From Sphaerisporangium album (GTDB lineage: Bacteria; Actinomycetota; Actinomycetes; Streptosporangiales; Streptosporangiaceae): a DNA stretch of 64,000 nt. The stretch is taken from positions 434,001-498,000 of the forward strand of contig NZ_QOIL01000001.1 of the NCBI RefSeq assembly GCF_003323745.1. Reading direction: 5' to 3'. The translations under genes were made by a program, and so were the position numbers. This document shows positions 58,038-64,000 of the stretch, piece by piece (within the stretch, counting starts at the first letter, position 1; each line of letters starts with the position of its first letter). The notes beneath the pieces are model-generated. The model saw only the letters and a program-made list of their open reading frames with translations. It ran no database searches and had not been told where the DNA came from.

Positions 58038-59014
58038 TTGGCGCCTCCGATCCGGCGGACGAACGTGTAGTTGATCGCGACGCCGAGGAGGATCAGGACG
58101 AACAGCAGCCAGGCGGCCGCCGCCGCGTAGCCGTAGTCGAAGTTCCTGAAGCCCTGTTCGACGATGTACATCGCGATGGTCTGGAACTGGCCGGTGGTGC
58201 CGCCGTCCATGCGGTTGCTGGCGAACATGACCGGCTCGGCGAACAGGGTGAGGCCGCCGATCGTGGACACGAAGACCGTGAACATGATCGTGGGCCGGAT
58301 CATCGGCAGCGTGATGCTCCAGAACTGCCTGCGGGGGGTGGCCCCGTCGATCGACGCCGCCTCGTACAGCTCCCGGGGGATGGTCTGCATGCCGGCGAGG
58401 TAGATGATCGCGTTGTAGCCGGTCCACCGCCAGTCCACCATGGTGGCGATGGCGGTCCAGGACGACCACTTCGCGCTCTGCCAGTCGATGTGCTTGTCGA
58501 CGCCGAGCGCGTCGAGCAGCCAGTTGAACAGGCCGAAGTCGCGGCCGTAGAGCTGGGTGAAGACGATGGCCACGGCCACCACCGAGGTGACCAGCGGCAG
58601 CAGGACGCCGAGGCGGATGAACAGCCGCCCGCGCAGCCGCTTGTTGAGCGCGTTGGCCAGCAGCAGGGCCAGCACGAGCTGCGGGACCGTGGCCAGGACG
58701 AAGATGCCCACCGTGTTGACCACGGCGTTCCAGAAGTCCGTGTCGGCCAGGAGCTTGGTGTAGTTGTCGAGCCCGGTGAAGGACGCCTCGCCGCCGGCCA
58801 GGCCGTAGTCCTGCATCGACACCCACAGGGTGAACACCAGGGGGAACAGGCCGAAGATCGCGAACAGCAGGAAGTACGGGGAGATCAGGAAGTACGGCAT
58901 CGCCTTGAGGTCCAGCCGGGACCAGAAGGAATTGGGGGGGCGCGTGTGGCGGCGGCCCGTCCGCGAGGGGGGTGGCGCCGGATCCGCCCGCTGGGTGTGG
59001 AGGTTGACGCTCAT
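58034..59014 (-). CDS. cebF: Cellobiose ABC transporter permease CebF
   Basis: 326 aa, MalF-type permease with about six helices and the EAA loop RELYEAASIDGATPRRQFW. The N-terminal about 35 aa are cytoplasmic and Arg/Pro-rich. The 141-bp gap to cebE contains two strong hairpins that probably lower expression relative to the binding protein. Confidence 0.93.
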   Translation of the reverse strand: MSVNLHTQRADPAPPPSRTGRRHTRPPNSFWSRLDLKAMPYFLISPYFLLFAIFGLFPLVFTLWVSMQDYGLAGGEASFTGLDNYTKLLADTDFWNAVVNTVGIFVLATVPQLVLALLLANALNKRLRGRLFIRLGVLLPLVTSVVAVAIVFTQLYGRDFGLFNWLLDALGVDKHIDWQSAKWSSWTAIATMVDWRWTGYNAIIYLAGMQTIPRELYEAASIDGATPRRQFWSITLPMIRPTIMFTVFVSTIGGLTLFAEPVMFASNRMDGGTTGQFQTIAMYIVEQGFRNFDYGYAAAAAWLLFVLILLGVAINYTFVRRIGGAK

Positions 59015-59027
59015 CGATAGTGCGGGG

Positions 59028-59059
59028 CCTCCCCGCGGCCGGGGGAGGCCGCGGGGAGG
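59028..59059 (-). terminator. Intergenic hairpin A, cebE-cebF
   Basis: A perfect 13-bp stem (59028-59040 / 59047-59059), six-base loop. It is the second of two hairpins met by transcripts leaving cebE. Confidence 0.7.
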
Positions 59060-59103
59060 GAATCCCTCTGCTCCTTCGTTCGTCGATAGCGGTCGATGGG
59101 AGG

Positions 59104-59142
59104 GTCACCGGCCCGCCGGGGATCGTGCGGCGGGCCGGTGAC
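59104..59142 (-). terminator. Intergenic hairpin B, cebE-cebF
   Basis: A perfect 15-bp stem (59104-59118 / 59128-59142), nine-base loop, 13 bp after the cebE stop. Likely attenuator or mRNA-stabilising structure that raises cebE over cebFG. Confidence 0.75.
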
Positions 59143-59155
59143 GATCAGGGGGCGG

Positions 59156-60505
59156 TCAGCCCGCCGCCTTCTGGCCCGCCTCGACGAACTTCTGCCACGC
59201 GTCGGCGTAGGGCACCGAGCCCTGGTCCATGCCGGTGACGACCTGCTCCACCTCGCGCTTCACCTGGGCGTGCTTCTCACCGAGGAAGGTCGGCTGGAGC
59301 GACTTGATGGACGGCCCGAAGATCTTGCCGATCGGCGCGTTGTTGAAGTACTCGTTGGTCGCGCTCTGCAGTTCGGGGTTGTCCTGCGCCGGGATCGTGC
59401 TCGGCAGGTTGCCGCCCTCCTTGAAGGCCATGAGCTGGGCCTCGGGGCTGGTCAGGTAGCTCGCCAGCTCGGCGGCCTCCTTCGGGTGCTTGGACTGCTT
59501 GGGCACCGCGAGCCAGGAGCCGCCCCAGTTGCCGCCGCCGCCGGGCACGGTCGCGACGTCCCACTTGCCCTTGAACTCGTCGCCCGCCGTGCCGGACACG
59601 ACGCCGAGCATCCACCCCGGGCAGCCCAGGGTCGCGAACTGCGACTTCACGAAGCCGGTGTTCCACGGGTCGGTGAAGTTCTGCAGCTTGGCCGTCAGCC
59701 CCGCCTGGCTGATCTTCTGGGTGAAGTCGAACGCGGTCTTGACGGCCGGGTTCTTGTCCACGATGAGCTGCTGGTCCTTGTCGAAGTAGGTCACATTGCC
59801 GTTCTTGGCGGACTCCTGCGACAGGACCACGTTGTAGATGGTGTTGACGCTGTCCACGAACTTGGCGTCCTTGACCTTGGCCTGGAAGTCCTGCCCGGCC
59901 TTGATGAAGTCGTCCCAGCCGCCGCTCCACAGCTTGGAGACCTCGTCGCGGTCGGTGGGCAGGCCGGCCTTCTTGAACAGGTCCGTGCGGTAGCAGATGC
60001 TCATGCCGCCGACGTCGGTGCCGAGGGCGAACAGCTTGCCCTCCGAGTTGATGCCGTTCTCCCACTTCCACGCCGGGAAGTCGGCCTGGCGGCTCTGCAG
60101 GCCGTACTGGCCGAGGTCGGTGAAGAACTGCGGGCGCGCCTTGGCGAGGCCCATGCCGCCCTCGTCGATGCCCACGACGTCGCCGGCGCCGGTGCCCGAC
60201 TGCAGCCACTGCAGCATCTGCGGCCAGTAGACGTTCTCGAAGCTGTCGGTCAGGTTGTTGTACTTGACCTGGACGTTCGGGTGGTCGGCGTTCCACTTCT
60301 CCACGGCGGCCTTGTAGCCGAAGTTGGTGCCGCCGCCGAAGGTCTGCAGCGTGAGCGTGATCTTCTCCGCGGCGGCGGAGGACGTGCCGGCCGACCCGGC
60401 GGTGTCCCCACTGTCGCCGGACGAGCACGCTGCGGTGACGCCGAGCGCGGCCGTCATCACCGATGCGACCGCGAGCATCTTGCCGCGGCGCGCCTTGTTC
60501 GTCAT
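59156..60505 (-). CDS. cebE: Cello-oligosaccharide-binding lipoprotein CebE
   Basis: 449 aa solute-binding protein of the family 1 (MalE-like) type. A lipoprotein signal with lipobox VTAAC (Cys about 27) is followed by a Ser/Gly linker and a sugar-binding fold rich in Trp (QMLQWLQSGTG, GGNWGGSWLAVP). Gene order cebE-cebF-cebG-bglC-cebR and CebR boxes fix the assignment; the exact ligand length (cellobiose or cellotriose) is not readable. ATG with GAGAGGGG seven bases upstream. Confidence 0.93.
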   Translation of the reverse strand: MTNKARRGKMLAVASVMTAALGVTAACSSGDSGDTAGSAGTSSAAAEKITLTLQTFGGGTNFGYKAAVEKWNADHPNVQVKYNNLTDSFENVYWPQMLQWLQSGTGAGDVVGIDEGGMGLAKARPQFFTDLGQYGLQSRQADFPAWKWENGINSEGKLFALGTDVGGMSICYRTDLFKKAGLPTDRDEVSKLWSGGWDDFIKAGQDFQAKVKDAKFVDSVNTIYNVVLSQESAKNGNVTYFDKDQQLIVDKNPAVKTAFDFTQKISQAGLTAKLQNFTDPWNTGFVKSQFATLGCPGWMLGVVSGTAGDEFKGKWDVATVPGGGGNWGGSWLAVPKQSKHPKEAAELASYLTSPEAQLMAFKEGGNLPSTIPAQDNPELQSATNEYFNNAPIGKIFGPSIKSLQPTFLGEKHAQVKREVEQVVTGMDQGSVPYADAWQKFVEAGQKAAG

Positions 60506-60632
60506 TTCCGGACCCCTCTCAGGTGGTTGCCCGTATACGGGAGGTGCATCGAGGGCCGGCCCCGACAGTCGGGCCCCACGATGTGCTGGATCCCTCGGTC
60601 GTGATCCCACGAGCGTTTTCGTGGGCGATATT

Positions 60633-60646
60633 TGGGAGCGCTCCCA
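60633..60646. promoter_or_regulatory. CebR box, proximal to cebE
   Basis: TGGGAGCGCTCCCA, perfect palindrome, 127 bp before the cebE start. Probably overlaps the operon promoter. Confidence 0.92.
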
Positions 60647-60762
60647 CGAAGGGTCTCCGATAGGCAACGCCGACGTCAATATGCCGAAACCTAACTGTTA
60701 CTCCTGGGGCCTCTGGACGCTTGGAATCAGACTTCAAGCCTGATAAGGGCCGTTCGGCATTC

Positions 60763-60776
60763 TGGGAGCGCTCCCA
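60763..60776. promoter_or_regulatory. CebR box, distal to cebE
   Basis: A second identical box, 130 bp upstream of the first. Paired sites suggest cooperative or looped repression. Confidence 0.9.
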
Positions 60777-60875
60777 CATCAAGCTGGCACAGTCCGGCGA
60801 AAATCGGCGCGGCGCGCGGCGCGCGGCAGGCCCTCCGGGGGCCGCCCCGGGGACGTGGAAGTGCCGAGAGGAGGA

Positions 60876-60916
60876 GGCCGTACGGCCGGCGGAGCGGGAC
60901 CGCCGGCCGTACGGCC
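60876..60916 (-). terminator. Terminator of the CHAP gene
   Basis: A perfect 17-bp stem (60876-60892 / 60900-60916) with a seven-base loop. Further GC palindromes (GGGGCGCCCC types) lie between 60990 and 61025. It insulates the CHAP gene from the ceb promoter. Confidence 0.8.
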
Positions 60917-61037
60917 GGGGAAGGGCGCCCGCGGGGAGGCGAGGGCGCCCGTGAGGCCGGGAGGCGGCTGTGGGGCCGCCGGCGGCCCGGGAGAGGGGCG
61001 CCCCGCGTGGGAGGGGCGCCCCGGGAAGGACCCCGCG

Positions 61038-61745
61038 TCAGGCGGCGTAGGCGGGGTACCCGTAGCCGGCGACCTGGTAGGTCGGCCGGGTGCGGATCTC
61101 GACCTTGCCGTTGTTGGTGTTGCCCTCGACGGTCTTGATGGTGCCGTCGCCGTTGTCGTGGATCACGAAGCCCACGTGGTCGATCGCGTCCACGTCCTTG
61201 CCGCCGTTCCAGTCGAAGAAGACGACCGCGCCGGGCTTGGCCGTGTCGCCCCAGCGGCCCTGGGACTCGAACCACTTGGCGTGCGCGACCGTCCAGGCGT
61301 CGACGCCCACGGCGTGCTCCATGCCGAGCTGGCTGCCGACCCAGGAGACGAACATGTCGCACCAGGCGGCGTTGGCGTAGTCGGAGATCTTGCCGCCGTC
61401 GCGGGCCACGGTCTCCTCCGCGCGCGGGCTCTCCATGTACCAGCGGTGGAACTTCGTGCCACCGCCCAAGCTGTTCTCGGAGACGCCGACCTGGCTCTCC
61501 GCCAGCTTCAGAAGCTGCTGCGCGGACACGTGCCGCGCGCCCTCCGGGACGCCGAGCGCCTTCGACAGGCCGGCGGCCTCGGCGCCGGCGACCTTCACGA
61601 CGCCGCCGTCCCGGCCGGTGTCGGCGTGGGCGTGGGCGGCCATGGTGGCGCCCGTCACGAGCTGCGCGGCCACAAGGCCGCTGAAGGCGAAGGCCTTCAA
61701 GTGGTTCTTCGGGGCATCCAGAAGCCGATGTATCAACATGGACAA
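61038..61745 (-). CDS. Secreted CHAP-domain cell-wall hydrolase
   Basis: 235 aa. N-terminal signal/anchor region (about 15-42, FSGLVAAQLVTGATMAAHAHA). CHAP amidase/endopeptidase domain (about 75-225) with Cys in AAWCDMFVSWVGS, His in DHVGFVIHD, and Asn in VEGNTNNG, cleaving peptidoglycan peptides. The start is TTG 61745, with AAGGAG seven bases upstream; ATG 61739 is in frame but poorly spaced. Transcribed behind a c-di-AMP riboswitch, as is typical for actinobacterial wall hydrolases and resuscitation factors. Confidence 0.88.
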   Translation of the reverse strand: MSMLIHRLLDAPKNHLKAFAFSGLVAAQLVTGATMAAHAHADTGRDGGVVKVAGAEAAGLSKALGVPEGARHVSAQQLLKLAESQVGVSENSLGGGTKFHRWYMESPRAEETVARDGGKISDYANAAWCDMFVSWVGSQLGMEHAVGVDAWTVAHAKWFESQGRWGDTAKPGAVVFFDWNGGKDVDAIDHVGFVIHDNGDGTIKTVEGNTNNGKVEIRTRPTYQVAGYGYPAYAA

Positions 61746-61764
61746 GGGGAAACTCCTTCTTCCA

Positions 61765-61900
61765 CGGCCGCCTACCGGGTTAGCTGACGGGTTCGGGCGT
61801 GGAAGTCGCCCTACGGGCGCGTCCGTGGGCGGGCGCTCCCGATTCACCCCGGGGAGAGATTGGGTCCCCGGCTCCGCGTGGACGCGGACTCGGCGGTTGC
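61765..61900 (-). promoter_or_regulatory. c-di-AMP riboswitch (ydaO-yuaA type)
   Basis: On the minus strand the leader shows the class hallmarks in order: CCGCCGAGTCC, GAGCCGGGGACCCA, GGGGTGAATCGGG, TAGGGCGACTTCC, CCCGAACCCGTCAGCTAA and CCGGTAGGCGG. The ends pair as CCGCC (61892-61896) with GGCGG (61768-61772). The ribosome binding site of the CHAP gene follows directly. Known family behaviour: c-di-AMP binding turns expression off. Confidence 0.92.
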
Positions 61901-61905
61901 GCGCC

Positions 61906-62298
61906 CCGGGGGGAGAAGGGATCTCCCAGACGACCGGCCGCGCTATGCAATCTCCATGGCACTGGGAAGTCGCCCGGAAAGCGCGTTCCTCTGCCAGGAG
62001 TGCACACAGAGTAATACACCGGACAAACAGATGCAAACAGGACAAATCTCCGGTCTGCATCGGGGGTCGTGAACGGCAAGCCCGCACCGGGCGCCCCGCC
62101 GGAGGGCACACGCGCCTGGGCCCGCACCGGCTGGAACTGCGGCATTCGCCGGCCGCCGGCCTCCTGCCGGGCGGCGGGCAGGGCCGCGTTCGCCGCCGAG
62201 GGGGGTGCTGCGCCGCGCGGTGCCGCACGCCGACGGCCGGCACGACGCACACCTGCACGGGCCGGTCCGGGGAGACGTCCACGGACCGGCCCGGCGGC
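61906..62298. other. Upstream spacer of the riboswitch-controlled gene
   Basis: About 390 bp. It should hold the promoter of the riboswitch transcript (the AT-richer part, about 61990-62050). No gene was recognised. Confidence 0.4.
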
Positions 62299-62334
62299 GG
62301 GGCGTGTGAGCGGCCGGCCCCGCTCACACGCCCC
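62299..62334 (-). terminator. Terminator of the PKD/ricin-lectin gene
   Basis: GGGGCGTGTGAGCG (62299-62312) pairs perfectly with CGCTCACACGCCCC (62321-62334), eight-base loop, nine bases after the stop on the minus strand. Confidence 0.85.
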
Positions 62335-62342
62335 TCAGGGCG

Positions 62343-64000
62343 TCACGGCGCGAGAGTGAGCCGCCACTGCTGGTTGGCGCCCGATCCGCAGGCGGACTGG
62401 GCCAGCTGAGCCCCGTCCGCGGTCGAGGAGCCCGGTACCGTCAGGCACAGCCCGCTGTGCGCGGCGGTGATCCGCCAGGCCCCGCCCGTGGCCTGGGTGA
62501 ACCGCCACTGCTGGTTGGCGCCCTCGTTGCAGGTCCACTGGACGAGCAGCGCGCCGTCTGCCGTCGAGGCGCCCGGGACGTCCAGGCACTTGCCGCTCAG
62601 CACCGACACCAGGGCGAAGGCGCCGTTGCCCTTGTCGACCGCCCTCCATTTCTGGTTGGCGCCGTTGTTGGCGGCCCACTGGACGATGGAGGCGTTGTCG
62701 GCGGTGGACTGCCCGAACACGTCCGCCAGCTTGCCGCTGTGGACCGCGGCGAGGGTGTAGACGCCGTTCGGCTGCACGCCGCCACCCGGAGTGCCCACGC
62801 CCTGGCCGTTCAGCGTGAACGAGTCGACGTCGAACTGGTTGTCCGCCGGGTGCTTGAACACCAGGACCAGCGGATGGCTGCCGGACAGGCCCGTGATGGT
62901 GGTCGGGGCGGTCTGCTGGTAGTTGTCCCATCCTCCGGTGTTGGGCACGCTGGTGGTGGCCAGCAGCTGCCCGGTCGGGGAGTCGGCGTGCAACTCGATC
63001 GTCCCGCCGCCGTAGGGGGAGGAGAGGCGGTAGGAGATCGAGGTGATCCCCTGGAGGCTGCCCGGCGTGAACGAGATCCAGTCGTTGTTGGAGATGTCGC
63101 CGATGCGCTTGCCGTTCTGCGCTCCGGCCTGGTCGATGACGCGCACCCCCGAGGAGCCGGTGAAGTACTCCGCCTGCTTCTGCTTCGGCTGGAGGACCAG
63201 GTTGGCGCTGCCGGTGAGCCCGCCCTTGTCGGTGTAGGTCGCGGTGAGGACGTAGTAGGTGTTGGCGTCCGCGTCGTGGCCGGACGCGGTGGTGGTCACC
63301 GTGCCGCTGCAGCCGGTGAACTGCCCGGTGTCATGGCTGTGGGTGTCGTGCCCGAGTGCCGAGACCACCTGCACCTTCGAGCAGTCGATGGTGCCGTCCT
63401 CGGGGTCGGTCACCTGGACGGTGTAGCCGACGGCGTCGCCGAACTGGATCGCCCCGCCGTTCGGCGGCGAGCCGAACCGCACCACCGGGGCGGTGTTGCC
63501 GACCACGATCGGCACGGTCGCCGAGCCCGTCTTGCCGCCCGCGTCCCTCACGGTGAGCCTGGCGGTGAAGTTCCCGTTGGCCGTGTACGTGAAGGACGGG
63601 TTGGCGGCGGTGGAGTCCGTCGTGCCGTCCGAGGTGAAGTCCCACGCGTAGGTGATCGGGTCCCCGTCGGGGTCGAAGGAGCCGGCCGAGGAGAACTGCA
63701 CGGCCAGCGGGGCCCGGCCCGAGGTGGGCGTGGCGGCGGCCTTGGCGACGGGCGACCGCGAGCCGTTGACGTACTCGATGCGGTAGACGCCGTCGTCGGG
63801 GTTGGAGCCGCCGTACCCGTTGCCCCACTCGATCAGGTACATCGCGCCGTCGGGGCCGAACTTCATGTGCATCGGCGAGACGAACCCGACGCTGGACAGG
63901 AACCTGTTGATCTTCAGCACGTTCCCGCCGGCGTCCAGGCGCATCTCGGCCAGGTAGTTGCGGGCCCACTCGAAGAAGAACGGGGTGTTGTCGAAGTAGG
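62343..64000 (-). CDS. Large secreted carbohydrate-acting protein, C-terminal part (PKD, CBM6-like, ricin B lectin)
   Basis: 552 complete codons visible; the 5' end lies outside the window. The first part (FGPDGAMYLIEWGNGYGGSNPDDGVYRI) is the end of a glucose/sorbosone dehydrogenase-like beta-propeller. Then a PKD domain (FDPDGDPITYAWDF), a second beta-sandwich (APVVRFGSPPNGG), a family 6-like carbohydrate-binding module (EYFTGSSGVRVID, FDVDSFTLNG) and a C-terminal ricin B lectin with three QxW repeats (NQKWRAV, NQQWRFT, NQQWRLT). ThuA-type proteins with this tail are common in actinomycetes; a ThuA domain may lie upstream. It likely acts on plant or fungal polysaccharide. Confidence 0.88.
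   Translation of the reverse strand, partial: YFDNTPFFFEWARNYLAEMRLDAGGNVLKINRFLSSVGFVSPMHMKFGPDGAMYLIEWGNGYGGSNPDDGVYRIEYVNGSRSPVAKAAATPTSGRAPLAVQFSSAGSFDPDGDPITYAWDFTSDGTTDSTAANPSFTYTANGNFTARLTVRDAGGKTGSATVPIVVGNTAPVVRFGSPPNGGAIQFGDAVGYTVQVTDPEDGTIDCSKVQVVSALGHDTHSHDTGQFTGCSGTVTTTASGHDADANTYYVLTATYTDKGGLTGSANLVLQPKQKQAEYFTGSSGVRVIDQAGAQNGKRIGDISNNDWISFTPGSLQGITSISYRLSSPYGGGTIELHADSPTGQLLATTSVPNTGGWDNYQQTAPTTITGLSGSHPLVLVFKHPADNQFDVDSFTLNGQGVGTPGGGVQPNGVYTLAAVHSGKLADVFGQSTADNASIVQWAANNGANQKWRAVDKGNGAFALVSVLSGKCLDVPGASTADGALLVQWTCNEGANQQWRFTQATGGAWRITAAHSGLCLTVPGSSTADGAQLAQSACGSGANQQWRLTLAP

Noticed and set aside
61828-61841. Fifth CebR box in GGGCGGGCGCTCCC
   Set aside because: Poor match to the palindrome; the bases belong to the c-di-AMP riboswitch stem.

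Overview
This is a 64 kb piece of a high-GC (roughly 70% or more) actinobacterial chromosome. The evidence is dense coding, frequent GTG/TTG starts, many 4-base GTGA/ATGA stop-start overlaps, class II DAHP synthase, a cydABDC locus, a DUF574 methyltransferase, a complete cebEFG-bglC-cebR cellobiose locus with CebR boxes, and a large NRPS cluster. The mix of genes fits the Streptosporangiales or Streptomycetales; the genus cannot be fixed from the sequence.

Region 1-31 kb is mostly housekeeping and secreted functions. In order: the 3' part of lon; a secreted astacin metalloprotease; a membrane-anchored HtrA protease; a three-subunit molybdenum aldehyde/xanthine oxidoreductase (PaoABC type); cydA-cydB-cydD-cydC with a divergent PadR regulator and a strong inverted-repeat operator; a HAAS-like membrane protein; a pentapeptide-repeat protein; an LTD/OB/EEP extracellular nuclease; a von Willebrand A protein with two duplicated Ig-like modules; a gene-poor stretch (22.0-24.1 kb) with a decayed transposase fragment; a DUF574 methyltransferase; a thioredoxin; class II DAHP synthase; a flavin monooxygenase; a small membrane protein; an APH-type kinase and an aldose 1-epimerase.

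Region 31.9-54.6 kb is a biosynthetic cluster. A tightly coupled minus-strand operon encodes a free carrier protein, two glycosyltransferases, E1-alpha, E1-beta and E2 of a 2-oxoacid dehydrogenase-like complex, and a free condensation-carrier (C-T) protein. A P450 lies further downstream. Divergently, two NRPS genes encode C-A-T-C-A-T and C-A-T-TE-MFS. The last protein fuses an NRPS termination module, whose thioesterase has a Cys nucleophile, to a complete MFS exporter. A1 reads as a glycine code and A3 as Asp-like. The inferred product is an acylated (2-oxoacid-derived), possibly glycosylated, short peptide. I do not recognise it as a known pathway, so it is my main candidate for an undescribed system.

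Region 54.7-60.8 kb is the cellobiose/cello-oligosaccharide locus: CebR repressor, GH1 beta-glucosidase, ABC permeases CebG and CebF, and lipoprotein CebE. Two perfect CebR boxes lie upstream of cebE and two more upstream of the aldose 1-epimerase at 31 kb. A 9-bp inverted repeat built from CebR half-sites lies in the divergent promoter of the NRPS cluster. This suggests, but does not prove, that cello-oligosaccharides also tune the natural product, as is known for thaxtomin. Region 61-64 kb holds a CHAP cell-wall hydrolase under a c-di-AMP (ydaO) riboswitch and the 3' end of a large secreted PKD/CBM/ricin-lectin protein. No rRNA, tRNA or CRISPR array was seen.
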